NCBI RefSeq assembly: GCF_900115265.1
Contig: NZ_FOVU01000007.1
Location: forward strand, 62,001 to 126,000
Direction of reading: 5' to 3'
Source: Bradyrhizobium sp. Ghvi
Lineage (GTDB): Bacteria; Pseudomonadota; Alphaproteobacteria; Rhizobiales; Xanthobacteraceae
Length of the DNA: 64,000 nucleotides
The notes beneath the pieces were generated by a model, which saw nothing but the letters and a program-made list of their open reading frames with translations, ran no database searches and had not been told where the DNA came from. Made by a program: the position numbers and the translations under genes. Within the stretch, counting starts at the first letter, position 1; each line of letters opens with the position of its first letter. Shown here piece after piece: positions 43,824 through 52,445 of this stretch.

Positions 43824-44072
43824 ATGAACGACCTTCGCGCCGAGCGGCTTCAGGTCATGCTCTCGCCGGAAGAGCTCGCTGCCGTTGACGATTTCCGATT
43901 TAAGCATCGCATGCCGACGCGAGCGGCAGCGGTGCGCGAATTGCTCAAATTCGGACTGGCGGCTGCGGGCGTAGATGCGGGGGTCGGCGTGAAGTCGAGC
44001 AGCTTCGGCGTGTTCGGCCGCGGCCCTGACGGGCACACTCAAGGCGACCCTGACTCCGGCACAGACGGCTGA
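43824..44072 (+). CDS. Ribbon-helix-helix (CopG-like) regulator
   Basis: This 82-residue protein starts with an RHH/MetJ-Arc-like domain: a beta strand (RLQVMLSPEEL), helix A (AAVDDFRFKHRM) and helix B (TRAAAVRELLKFGLA). The Gly/Ser/Asp-rich C-terminal tail appears disordered. Its promoter contains a matching palindrome, so it probably regulates itself. Other targets are unknown. Confidence 0.78.
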   Translation: MNDLRAERLQVMLSPEELAAVDDFRFKHRMPTRAAAVRELLKFGLAAAGVDAGVGVKSSSFGVFGRGPDGHTQGDPDSGTDG

Positions 44073-44099
44073 TCGGTACGATCCCTCAAAACGAAACGA

Positions 44100-44121
44100 C
44101 CCCGGCACGGGCGTGCCAGGG
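44100..44121. terminator. Short hairpin after the RHH gene
   Basis: CCCCGGCACG (44100-44109) and CGTGCCAGGG (44112-44121) pair with one C-A mismatch. There is no T-run, so this is only a possible terminator between convergent genes. Confidence 0.35.
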
Positions 44122-44212
44122 CCGCTCTTGGAGATTGCTTCCGGAGCACCGGGGGCATGTCAACCGGAAGCAATCTGTCGACTCCTCGTATGCGGATTCG
44201 TTCCTCGCATAG

Positions 44213-44419
44213 TCAGCCGCTCGGCGCAGCGCCGGAATCGTCGGGCGTCATGCCCGAGCCCGGTGTCTTGCTGTCGTCGTTGAGCTTGGGATCGCGCGTC
44301 GCCTCTCGCGACGGCGACCCTTTCTGGTCCGACTTGTGGACGGTCTGTGCACGCTGCTTGTCGCGCGGCTGCTCCTCCGCACGCTTATCCCTGACGATGC
44401 CTTGGTCGGAATGTGCCAT
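44213..44419 (-). CDS. Small disordered hydrophilic protein
   Basis: From ATG 44419 the product has 68 residues, dominated by Asp, Lys, Arg, Ser and Gln (MAHSDQGIVRDKRAEEQPR), with no hydrophobic core. This is a common type of small stress-associated protein in Bradyrhizobium. A near-consensus EcfG element (GGAAC-N16-CGTA, minus strand, 44480-44456) lies 37 bases upstream. Function unknown. Confidence 0.6.
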   Translation of the reverse strand: MAHSDQGIVRDKRAEEQPRDKQRAQTVHKSDQKGSPSREATRDPKLNDDSKTPGSGMTPDDSGAAPSG

Positions 44420-44504
44420 GTTGTCTTCTCGCCTCTTCCGATGCCTCGCAGCGCTTACGCGCCGGTGCGTCGAATGTTCCGAAATTGGCGAGAGGAGTGC
44501 GGCG

Positions 44505-44636
44505 CTAACTATGCGCCGCGCGCATCCCAACTGATGTGTGTTCCTGATGCATCTGACGAACCGTCGTCACGGTCGCGAACGCGACCGAGACGCCAAAGGC
44601 GAGAACGAGTGAGAGAAGTGCCAGACGTGGAGCCAT
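44505..44636 (-). CDS. 43-residue membrane peptide
   Basis: ATG 44636 to TAG 44505 encodes MAPRLALLSLVLAFGVSVAF plus 23 hydrophilic residues with HxxxH-type His. An AGAAGGAGG ribosome site is ideally placed, which is the main reason to call it. It is either a secreted or a single-TM peptide. Confidence 0.62.
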   Translation of the reverse strand: MAPRLALLSLVLAFGVSVAFATVTTVRQMHQEHTSVGMRAAHS

Positions 44637-44753
44637 CGCAAAACCTCCTTCTGGATTCGAAAATCAGCGCGATCGACTATTCCTCGATGATTGCTGGTTC
44701 GTCTCGCCGATACCGTGAGCAGTCTCACACGCGGAGTCATGAAAAGAGAGCGG

Positions 44754-44948
44754 TCAGGCACCCTGGCTGCGCGGGGCGCCGACCTGAACGGGCGGAATTT
44801 CGCCGTCGAGCCAATCCTGTTCTTTCGCCAAAGCCGTCCAGGCATCCGCCATGCGCGAATAGCGATTATAGGCGGGTCGCCCTTCTGACCGCTCGGCCAA
44901 TTGCAGGCAGTTTTCGGCGTTATCCCTGAAGATATCAGACTGTTTCAT
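44754..44948 (-). CDS. Small soluble protein with a helical repeat-like region
   Basis: This 64-residue protein (MKQSDIFRDNAENCLQLAER) continues with RYSRMADAWTALAKEQDWL, a pattern seen in many short paralogous Bradyrhizobium proteins. Similar local patterns occur in the genes at 53927 and 59525 (ALAxxxxWLxG; Arg/Ala helices), suggesting a small paralogous family. Function unknown. Confidence 0.72.
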   Translation of the reverse strand: MKQSDIFRDNAENCLQLAERSEGRPAYNRYSRMADAWTALAKEQDWLDGEIPPVQVGAPRSQGA

Positions 44949-45043
44949 GGATTAGACGTGGGCACGGAACCAGCGGCCCGCAACCGCCCTTACAGGATCT
45001 TAACTCGACGGGAACTTCCCACGTCATGGACCATTGTTCGTTC

Positions 45044-45556
45044 ATGCGGATACTTGTCGCGATTCTCCTGGCCTGCATCAGCACCGCGGCCCTCGGCGAC
45101 AGCACGGGCGAGCAAATGCGCGGCGACCGTGCACCCGACGCAACGGACGTCATCAGCGGGCTCTACGCCTTCAGCCGTTTCCAGCAGGGCCTCTTGGAGA
45201 GTTCCGACCTGAAGGGGAATGCGGAGGTCAAGAACCTCGCCGCTTTGCGCGCTGAAGAGGCGGCCAGGCGCGACAAGAAGCTGCGGGAGATTCAGGATGC
45301 CATTGGCGCCGAGCCGCGCGTGAGCAAAGCATCCTCGGCAGGCCCCGGCCTCGTCATGCCCGACGACATGGACGGGCCGGCCTATGTCAGAAGTTTTTAT
45401 GCGGCACAAATTCCCGAATACGAATCCACGATCGGCCTGCTGGAGCGCTATCTGAGGACGCCCGACAACCCCGCACTCGCCGCTTTCGCGCGCGAGCACC
45501 TGCCGGCGCTGCGCGCACAGCTGCAAGACACCGAACGCACCATGGCTGACAAGTAG
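45044..45556 (+). CDS. DUF4142-like exported protein
   Basis: The start at 45044 gives a 170-residue protein with a signal peptide (MRILVAILLACISTAALG). The mature part is an alpha-helical bundle similar to the DUF4142 protein at 40193: SFYAAQIPEYESTIGLLERYL and ALAAFAREHLPALRAQLQ match its second half. It is periplasmic; function unknown. A start six codons upstream (45026) is possible. Confidence 0.75.
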   Translation: MRILVAILLACISTAALGDSTGEQMRGDRAPDATDVISGLYAFSRFQQGLLESSDLKGNAEVKNLAALRAEEAARRDKKLREIQDAIGAEPRVSKASSAGPGLVMPDDMDGPAYVRSFYAAQIPEYESTIGLLERYLRTPDNPALAAFAREHLPALRAQLQDTERTMADK

Positions 45557-45561
45557 CAGGC

Positions 45562-45855
45562 TTACCTGTCCTGTGGATGAGGCTGCTGGTCCATCGGACG
45601 GACATTACGATCGCTGTCGGGCATCTTGTCCCGGCCGGCATCGCCATTGGCATCCTTGCCGCCCGAGGTCGAGGTGCCGCTGCCGCTGGGGCTTGACTTC
45701 GTGGCAGTCCCCGTCGTCTGCGAATCCGCCTGCGGCGTGGCGGAACTGGCCGCCGGATCGCCCGTCACCGCGCCGCGCCCACTTGGCGCCCCCTGCGCAT
45801 ACGCAGATCCAGCGGCGACCAAGATGACGGCAAAGATGGCTAATCCAGCTTTCAT
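45562..45855 (-). CDS. Exported Ser/Gly/Thr-rich hypothetical protein
   Basis: This 97-residue protein has a signal peptide (MKAGLAIFAVILVAAGSAYA) and a disordered mature region of Ser, Gly, Thr, Ala and Asp (SSPSGSGTSTSGGKDANGD). GGAGAG precedes the ATG. Low complexity prevents family assignment. A candidate EcfG promoter lies upstream. Confidence 0.72.
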   Translation of the reverse strand: MKAGLAIFAVILVAAGSAYAQGAPSGRGAVTGDPAASSATPQADSQTTGTATKSSPSGSGTSTSGGKDANGDAGRDKMPDSDRNVRPMDQQPHPQDR

Positions 45856-45883
45856 CTGCGCTCTCCCTGTTTAGCCAGAGGCT

Positions 45884-45908
45884 AACCACGCGGCCACCCC
45901 GGCGTTCC
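45884..45908 (-). promoter_or_regulatory. Candidate EcfG promoter
   Basis: Read on the minus strand: GGAAC (45908-45904), 16 bases, GGTT (45887-45884), 29 bases before the ATG of the Ser/Gly-rich protein gene. Confidence 0.5.
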
Positions 45909-45977
45909 CGAGCGCCTTTGGCGGGGGCATTTCAGGACGGAAACGGCAAATGCCCTCGAGTTTTGTGCAACGGCATT

Positions 45978-46002
45978 GGAACCGAACGCGAATTTCGCCG
46001 TT
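45978..46002 (+). promoter_or_regulatory. EcfG promoter, full consensus, for the HAMP-array kinase operon
   Basis: GGAAC (45978-45982), 16 bases, CGTT (45999-46002), about 140 bases before ATG 46142. It would put both kinase genes under the general stress sigma factor. Confidence 0.6.
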
Positions 46003-46141
46003 GCCTTGGTTGGGCTGAGCAAGGCAGGTTCCAATTCCTGGCGTCACAACCTTGGCGCTTGATTTCGAATTTGGCTGACGCTCTATTTTGGATAGTCGCG
46101 TCCTGCCATAGGATTTGGCCGACGCCTGCGGGGGAATCAGT

Positions 46142-49100
46142 ATGAGCGACCTCGATCCCGGAACAGCATCACGCTCCGGTCGTCGCGTCCAAAAGCCAAA
46201 ACCGAACGGCATGTCAGAGCCGGATTCCCGGGCGGAATTGCTCCTCGCGCTTCAGGCCATGCGCAGCGGCGATTTCTCCGTGCGCATGAGCGGCGACTAT
46301 CTCGGCATGGACGGCAAGATTGCCGACACGTTCAACGAAATCATCGCGGCCAACCAGCGAATGGCACAACAGCTCGAGCTGGTCGGCCAGGTGGTGGGGC
46401 GCGAAGGCAAGACCCGCCAGCGGGTCAAGTTCGGCCTCGCCTCGGGATCCTGGGCCGACATGGAAGGCTCCGTCAATACTTTGATCGACGATCTGCTGTG
46501 GCCGACGCGCGAGGTGACCCGCGCCGTAGCCGCCGTGGCACAAGGCGACCTGCTCGACACCGTCAAGCTCGACGTCGAGGGCCGCCCGCTACGTGGTGAA
46601 TTCCTGCAATCGGCGACCATCGTCAACACGATGATCAAGCAGCTCGGCGTGTTCACCTCCGAGGTGACGCGCGTCGCGCGCGAGGTCGGCACCGAGGGCA
46701 AGCTCGGTGGCCAGGCCCAGGTGCCCGAGGTGACCGGCGTCTGGAAGGATCTGACCGAGAGCGTCAACTCGATGGCGAACAACCTGACCAACCAGGTTCG
46801 CAACATCGCCGAGGTGACGATCGCGGTCGCCAATGGCGACTTGTCCAAGAAGATCACGGTCGACGTCCGCGGCGAGATCCTTCAGCTCAAGGAAGCCATC
46901 AACACGATGGTGGACCAGCTCCGCTCCTTCGCCTCCGAAGTGACGCGCGTGGCGCGCGAGGTCGGCACGGACGGCAAGCTGGGTGGCCAGGCGATCGTGC
47001 CGGGCGTTGCCGGTACCTGGAAGGATCTCACCGACTCCGTGAACGCGATGTGCGGCAACCTGACTGCACAGGTCCGCAACATCGCCAACGTCACCACGGC
47101 CGTGGCGCGCGGCGACCTCTCGCGCAAGATCACCGTGGACGTGCGCGGCGAGATCCTGGAGTTGAAGGACACCATCAACACCATGGTGGACCAGCTCAAC
47201 GCCTTCGCCTCCGAAGTGACGCGCGTCGCCCGCGAGGTCGGCACCGAAGGCAAGCTCGGCGGTCAGGCCCAGGTGCCCGGTGTGGCCGGCACCTGGAAGG
47301 ACCTCACCGACAACGTCAACTTCATGGCCTCGAACCTGACCGCGCAGGTCCGCAACATCGCCGACGTCGCCACCGCGATCGCCGGCGGCGACTTGTCGAA
47401 GAAGATCACCGTCAACGTCTCGGGCGAAATCCTTCAGCTGAAGGAAACTCTCAACACCATGGTGGACCAGCTCAACGCCTTTGCCGGCGAGGTCACGCGC
47501 GTGGCGCGCGAAGTCGGCACCGAAGGCCGGCTCGGCGGCCAGGCCAACGTGCTCGGCGTCGCCGGCACCTGGAAGGACCTCACCGAGAGCGTCAACTCGA
47601 TGGCCTCGAACCTGACCGCCCAGGTCCGCAATATCGCCGAGGTGACCACGGCGGTCGCCGGCGGCGACCTCTCCAAGAAGATCACCGTGGACGTGCGCGG
47701 CGAGATCCTGGAGCTGAAGGACACCATCAACACCATGGTGGATCAGCTCAACGCCTTCGCCGGCGAAGTCACGCGCGTGGCGCGCGAGGTCGGCACCGAA
47801 GGCAAGCTCGGCGGCCAGGCCCAGGTCCGCGGCGTCGCCGGCACCTGGAAGGATTTGACCGACTCGGTCAACTCGATGGCCTCCAACCTGACCGGCCAGG
47901 TCCGAAACATCGCCGAAGTCGCGACTGCGGTCGCCAAGGGCGACCTGTCGAAGAAGATCACGGTGAACGTGTCGGGCGAAATCCTTCAGCTGAAGGAAAC
48001 GCTCAACACCATGGTCGACCAGCTCAACGCCTTCGCCGGTGAAGTCACGCGCGTGGCGCGCGAGGTCGGCACCGAGGGCAAGCTCGGTGGCCAGGCCCAG
48101 GTGCCCGGCGTCGCCGGCACCTGGAAGGACCTCACCGACAACGTCAACTCGATGGCGGGCAACCTCACCGCCCAGGTCCGCAACATCGCCGAGGTCGCGA
48201 CCGCCATCGCCGGCGGCGACCTCTCGCGCAAGATCACGGTGGACGTCCGCGGCGAGATCCTTCAACTGAAGGACACCCTCAACACGATGGTCGACCAGCT
48301 CAACCGCTTCGCCGGCGAAGTGACGCGCGTGGCGCGCGAGGTCGGCACCGAAGGCCGCCTCGGCGGTCAGGCCAACGTGCCCGGCGTCGCCGGCACCTGG
48401 AAGGATCTCACCGACAGCGTGAACTCGATGGCGGGCAACCTCACCGCCCAGGTCCGCAACATCGCCGAGGTGACGACCGCCGTGGCGCGCGGTGACTTGT
48501 CCCGCAAGATCACCGTGGACGTGAAGGGCGAGATCCTCGAGCTCAAGAACACCATCAACACCATGGTGGACCAGCTCAACGGTTTTGCCGGCGAAGTCAC
48601 GCGCGTGGCACGCGAGGTGGGCACCGAAGGCAAGCTCGGTGGCCAGGCGGAAGTGCCCGGCGTCGCCGGCACCTGGAAGGACCTCACCGACAACGTCAAC
48701 TTCATGGCCTCGAACCTGACGGCCCAGGTCCGCAATATCGCCGAGGTCGCGACCGCCATCGCCGGCGGCGACCTCTCCAAGAAGATCACGGTGGACGTGC
48801 GCGGCGAGATCCTCCTGCTGAAGGACACCCTCAACACCATGGTGGAGCAGCTCCGCTCCTTCGCCGCCGAAGTGACGCGCGTGGCGCGCGAGGTCGGCAC
48901 CGAGGGCCGGCTCGGCGGTCAGGCCGTGGTGCCCGGCGTCGGCGGCACCTGGAAGGATCTCACCGACAACGTCAACCTCTTGGCCGCGAACCTCACCACG
49001 CAGGTCCGCAACATCGCCGAAGTCACGACCGCCGTGGCACGCGGCGACCTGTCGCGCAAGATCACCGTGGACGTGAAGGGCGAGATCCTCGAGCTCAAGA

Positions 49101-52100
49101 ACACCATCAACACCATGGTGGACCAGCTCAATGCGTTCGCCGGCGAAGTCACGCGCGTGGCACGCGAAGTCGGCACCGAAGGCGAACTCGGCGGTCAGGC
49201 CCAGGTGCCCGGTGTGGCCGGCACCTGGAAGGACCTCACCGACACCGTCAACTTCATGGCGGCGAACCTCACCGAGCAGGTCCGCGGCATCGTCAAGGTG
49301 GTGACCGCCGTTGCGAACGGTGATTTGAAGCAAAATCTCACCGTGAAGTCGAAGGGCGAGGTCGCCGCGCTCGCCGACACCATCAACAACATGACCGAGA
49401 CGCTCGCCACCTTCGCCGATCAGGTGACGTCGGTGGCGCGCGAGGTCGGCGTCGAAGGGCGTCTCGGAGGTCAGGCCGACGTGCCCGGCGCGGCCGGCAC
49501 CTGGAAGGACCTCACCGGCAACGTCAACCTGCTCGCGGCCAACCTCACGTCCCAGGTGCGCGCGATCGCGGAGGTCGCGACCGCCGTGACCAAGGGCGAC
49601 CTGACGCGATCGATCCAGGTCGACGCTCGCGGCGAGGTGGCCGAGCTGAAGGACAACATCAATACGATGATCACCAATCTCCGTCTAACGACGGAGTTGA
49701 ACACCGAGCAGGACTGGCTGAAGACGAACCTGGCCAAGTTCACCAACATGCTGCAGGGCCAGCGCGATCTTGCGACCGTGGGCCGGCTGCTGCTGACCGA
49801 ATTGTCGCCGTTGGTGAACGCGCATACCGGCGTGATCTACCAGGTCGAGAATGAGGATAATCCGCAGCTCCTGCTGCTCGCCTCCTATGCCGGCGACGGC
49901 GTCTACCCCTATCAGCGCGTGCTGCAGTTCGGCGAAGGCCTGATCGGCCAATGTGCCGTCGACCGGCGCCCGCGCATGATCGCCAACATCCCCGCCGACG
50001 TCGTACCGATCAACTCCGCGCTGCTGCGCGTCGCACCGAAGAACCTCGTGGTGCTGCCGGTGCTGTTCGAGGGTCAGGTGAAGGCGGTGATCGAGCTGGC
50101 TTCGCTCACCTCGTTCACGACCTCGCAAATGACGTTCCTGGAGCAGCTCACCGATTCCATCGGCATCGTGCTGAACTCGATCGAAGCGACGATGCAGACC
50201 GAAGGCCTGCTCAAGCAGTCGCAGCAGCTCGCCGGCGAACTGCAGACGCAACAGCGCGAATTGCAGCAGACCAACGACCAGCTCGAGCAGAAGGCGCAGC
50301 AGCTCGCCGAACGCAACGTCGAGGTCGAGCGCAAGAACCAGGAAATCGAGCAGGCCCGCCGCGCGCTCGAGGAAAAGGCGACCGAGCTCGCATTGACCTC
50401 GAAGTACAAGTCCGAGTTCCTCGCCAATATGAGCCACGAGCTGCGCACGCCGCTGAACTCGATCCTGATCCTGGGACAGCAGCTCACCGACAATCCGGAC
50501 GGCAACCTCACCGCCAAGCAGGTCGAATTCGCCCGCACCATCCACGGCGCCGGCACCGACCTCCTCAACCTCATCAGCGACATTCTCGATCTCTCCAAGA
50601 TCGAGTCCGGCACGGTGACTGTCGACGCCGAGGAAATCCTGACCGCGAACCTGCTCGAGACTGTCGGGCGGCCGTTCCGGCATGAAGCCGAGAATCGGAA
50701 TCTGTCGTTCAAGATCGACGTCGATCCGAACCTCGCCCGCAGCATCGTCACCGATTCCAAGCGCCTGCAGCAGGTGCTGAAGAACCTGCTCTCCAACGCC
50801 TTCAAGTTCACTGCCGAAGGCGAAGTGCGGTTGAAGGTCGCCGGCGCGGTCGGCGGCTGGGGCACGGATCATCCGGTGCTGAATTCCGCACCCGCCGTGA
50901 TTGCCTTCGAGGTCTCCGATACCGGCATCGGCATTCCCCTGGAGAAGCAGAAGCTGATCTTCGAGGCGTTCCAGCAGGCGGATGCCGGCACCAGCCGCAA
51001 GTATGGCGGCACCGGTTTGGGCCTCGCCATCAGCCGCGAGCTCGCGAGCCTGCTCGGCGGCGAAATCCACCTGCGCAGCGCCCCCGGCAAGGGCTCGACC
51101 TTCACACTGTATTTGCCGCTGAAATATTCCGGCCCGACCCTGGCGCCGCGCCCTGCGCCGGCGTCGCAACATCAGCCGCCCGCACTTCAGCCGAGTGCAC
51201 CGGAACAGCAGCGCGTCATCGAGCAGCTGCCCGACGACCGGCTCGATCTCGATCCCGGCGACAGCATCCTGCTGATCGTCGAGGACGATCCGCATTATGC
51301 CCGGATCCTGGTCGATCTTGCCCGCGACAAGGGTTTCAAGGTCCTGGTCGCGGCGCGCGGTGCCGAAGCACTGGAGCTTGCCAAGCAGTACCAGCCGTGC
51401 GCCGTGTCGCTCGACGTATTCCTGCCCGACATGCTCGGCTGGACGGTGCTGAGCCAGCTCAAGCACAACCCGCTGACGCGCCACATCCCGGTGCAGATCA
51501 TCACACTCGACGAGGACCGCCAGCATGCGCTGGCCCGCGGCGCCTTCTCCTTCGTCAACAAGCCGACCACGACCGAAGGTGTGGCGGCTGCGCTGACGCA
51601 GATCAAGGAATATGCACGGCCACGGCGCAAGCGGCTCCTCATCGTCGAGGACAACGAGGCCGAGCAGTTGTCGATCCGGGAACTGCTGCATCATGACGAC
51701 ATCGAGATCGTGACCACCGACACCGGCGCCGGCGCGCTCTCGACGCTGCGCGAGGCGCCCTGCGATTGCGTGGTGCTCGATCTCAGGCTGCCGGACATGA
51801 GCGGCTTCGAGGTATTGGATCAGATCCGGCGCGACGATGCGCTGTCGAATGTTCCCGTGGTGGTGTTCACCGGCCGCGAGCTGTCGGCCGAAGAGGATGC
51901 CGAGCTCCACACGATGGCGCGCAGCATCGTGGTCAAGGGCGTGGAGTCACCCGAGCGCCTGCTCGACGAAACCGCATTGTTCCTGCATCGGGTGATCACG
52001 GAGTTGCCGATCGAAAAGCAGCGGATGCTGGAGAAGCTGAACAGTTCCGATGAAGACCTGATCGGCAAGACCGCGCTGCTGGTCGACGACGATGCCCGCA

Positions 52101-52432
52101 ACATCTTCGCGCTGTCGAGCGTATTGGAACGGCGCGGCATGAAGGTGCTGACGGCGACCACAGGCCGCGAGGCGGTGACGCTGGTCGAGTCCAACCCGGA
52201 AATCGCCATCGTGTTGATGGACATCATGATGCCGCAGATGGATGGCTATCAGACCATCGGCGTGATCAGAGAGAATCCGGCTTTTCTCCGCCTGCCGATC
52301 ATCGCGCTGACGGCGAAGGCGATGAAGGGCGACCGCGAGAAATGCCTGGAGGCAGGCGCCTCCGACTATCTGGCAAAGCCTGTCAACACCGATCAATTGC
52401 TGCTTGCGATCCGCATGTGGCTGCATCGCTGA
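46142..52432 (+). CDS. Giant soluble poly-HAMP hybrid histidine kinase with three receiver domains
   Basis: The 2096-residue product has no TM segment. Order: N-terminal HAMP-like units (~30-170); eleven 92-residue repeats with WKDLT and GDLSKKITV (~174-1185), each one HAMP plus HAMP-like linker; GAF (~1195-1360); Gln/Glu coiled coil; HisKA with SHELRTPLN (His 1432); HATPase with NAFKFT, DTGIGIP and GGTGLGLAIS; then three receivers with phospho-acceptors Asp1758, Asp1880 and Asp2027. The architecture recalls fungal group III (Nik1/Os-1) osmosensing kinases, which also use ~92-residue HAMP repeats. Start 46142 is chosen because the upstream nine codons lack a ribosome site. It is followed by an HWE kinase gene after 13 bases. 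Confidence 0.93.
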   Translation: MSDLDPGTASRSGRRVQKPKPNGMSEPDSRAELLLALQAMRSGDFSVRMSGDYLGMDGKIADTFNEIIAANQRMAQQLELVGQVVGREGKTRQRVKFGLASGSWADMEGSVNTLIDDLLWPTREVTRAVAAVAQGDLLDTVKLDVEGRPLRGEFLQSATIVNTMIKQLGVFTSEVTRVAREVGTEGKLGGQAQVPEVTGVWKDLTESVNSMANNLTNQVRNIAEVTIAVANGDLSKKITVDVRGEILQLKEAINTMVDQLRSFASEVTRVAREVGTDGKLGGQAIVPGVAGTWKDLTDSVNAMCGNLTAQVRNIANVTTAVARGDLSRKITVDVRGEILELKDTINTMVDQLNAFASEVTRVAREVGTEGKLGGQAQVPGVAGTWKDLTDNVNFMASNLTAQVRNIADVATAIAGGDLSKKITVNVSGEILQLKETLNTMVDQLNAFAGEVTRVAREVGTEGRLGGQANVLGVAGTWKDLTESVNSMASNLTAQVRNIAEVTTAVAGGDLSKKITVDVRGEILELKDTINTMVDQLNAFAGEVTRVAREVGTEGKLGGQAQVRGVAGTWKDLTDSVNSMASNLTGQVRNIAEVATAVAKGDLSKKITVNVSGEILQLKETLNTMVDQLNAFAGEVTRVAREVGTEGKLGGQAQVPGVAGTWKDLTDNVNSMAGNLTAQVRNIAEVATAIAGGDLSRKITVDVRGEILQLKDTLNTMVDQLNRFAGEVTRVAREVGTEGRLGGQANVPGVAGTWKDLTDSVNSMAGNLTAQVRNIAEVTTAVARGDLSRKITVDVKGEILELKNTINTMVDQLNGFAGEVTRVAREVGTEGKLGGQAEVPGVAGTWKDLTDNVNFMASNLTAQVRNIAEVATAIAGGDLSKKITVDVRGEILLLKDTLNTMVEQLRSFAAEVTRVAREVGTEGRLGGQAVVPGVGGTWKDLTDNVNLLAANLTTQVRNIAEVTTAVARGDLSRKITVDVKGEILELKNTINTMVDQLNAFAGEVTRVAREVGTEGELGGQAQVPGVAGTWKDLTDTVNFMAANLTEQVRGIVKVVTAVANGDLKQNLTVKSKGEVAALADTINNMTETLATFADQVTSVAREVGVEGRLGGQADVPGAAGTWKDLTGNVNLLAANLTSQVRAIAEVATAVTKGDLTRSIQVDARGEVAELKDNINTMITNLRLTTELNTEQDWLKTNLAKFTNMLQGQRDLATVGRLLLTELSPLVNAHTGVIYQVENEDNPQLLLLASYAGDGVYPYQRVLQFGEGLIGQCAVDRRPRMIANIPADVVPINSALLRVAPKNLVVLPVLFEGQVKAVIELASLTSFTTSQMTFLEQLTDSIGIVLNSIEATMQTEGLLKQSQQLAGELQTQQRELQQTNDQLEQKAQQLAERNVEVERKNQEIEQARRALEEKATELALTSKYKSEFLANMSHELRTPLNSILILGQQLTDNPDGNLTAKQVEFARTIHGAGTDLLNLISDILDLSKIESGTVTVDAEEILTANLLETVGRPFRHEAENRNLSFKIDVDPNLARSIVTDSKRLQQVLKNLLSNAFKFTAEGEVRLKVAGAVGGWGTDHPVLNSAPAVIAFEVSDTGIGIPLEKQKLIFEAFQQADAGTSRKYGGTGLGLAISRELASLLGGEIHLRSAPGKGSTFTLYLPLKYSGPTLAPRPAPASQHQPPALQPSAPEQQRVIEQLPDDRLDLDPGDSILLIVEDDPHYARILVDLARDKGFKVLVAARGAEALELAKQYQPCAVSLDVFLPDMLGWTVLSQLKHNPLTRHIPVQIITLDEDRQHALARGAFSFVNKPTTTEGVAAALTQIKEYARPRRKRLLIVEDNEAEQLSIRELLHHDDIEIVTTDTGAGALSTLREAPCDCVVLDLRLPDMSGFEVLDQIRRDDALSNVPVVVFTGRELSAEEDAELHTMARSIVVKGVESPERLLDETALFLHRVITELPIEKQRMLEKLNSSDEDLIGKTALLVDDDARNIFALSSVLERRGMKVLTATTGREAVTLVESNPEIAIVLMDIMMPQMDGYQTIGVIRENPAFLRLPIIALTAKAMKGDREKCLEAGASDYLAKPVNTDQLLLAIRMWLHR
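46661..49696 (+). repeat. Eleven tandem 276-bp in-frame repeats inside the HAMP-kinase gene
   Basis: The WKDLT tryptophan codon recurs exactly every 276 bases at 46742, 47018, 47294, 47570, 47846, 48122, 48398, 48674, 48950, 49226 and 49502. Units are very similar at the DNA level in the middle of the array and more divergent at both ends. Copy number is likely to vary by recombination and the array is prone to mis-assembly from short reads. Confidence 0.95.
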
Positions 52433-52445
52433 GTGGGATCCGCGA

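Noticed and set aside
45003..45044. GGAAC near 45011 as an EcfG promoter for the DUF4142-like gene
   Set aside because: No GTT at 16-17 bases spacing; the nearest is too far and inside the start region.
46589..49333. A 914-residue open frame on the minus strand opposite the HAMP repeats
   Set aside because: It is a shadow of a high-GC repetitive gene; its His/Asp/Leu-rich repetitive translation mirrors the sense repeats and it has no ribosome site or family.
46661..49696. Regular repeats as a possible CRISPR or satellite
   Set aside because: The 276-bp period is in frame, encodes HAMP modules and has no unique spacers.
49685..51910. A 741-residue minus-strand open frame opposite the kinase half
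   Set aside because: Antisense shadow of the GAF/HisKA/receiver region; composition is not protein-like.
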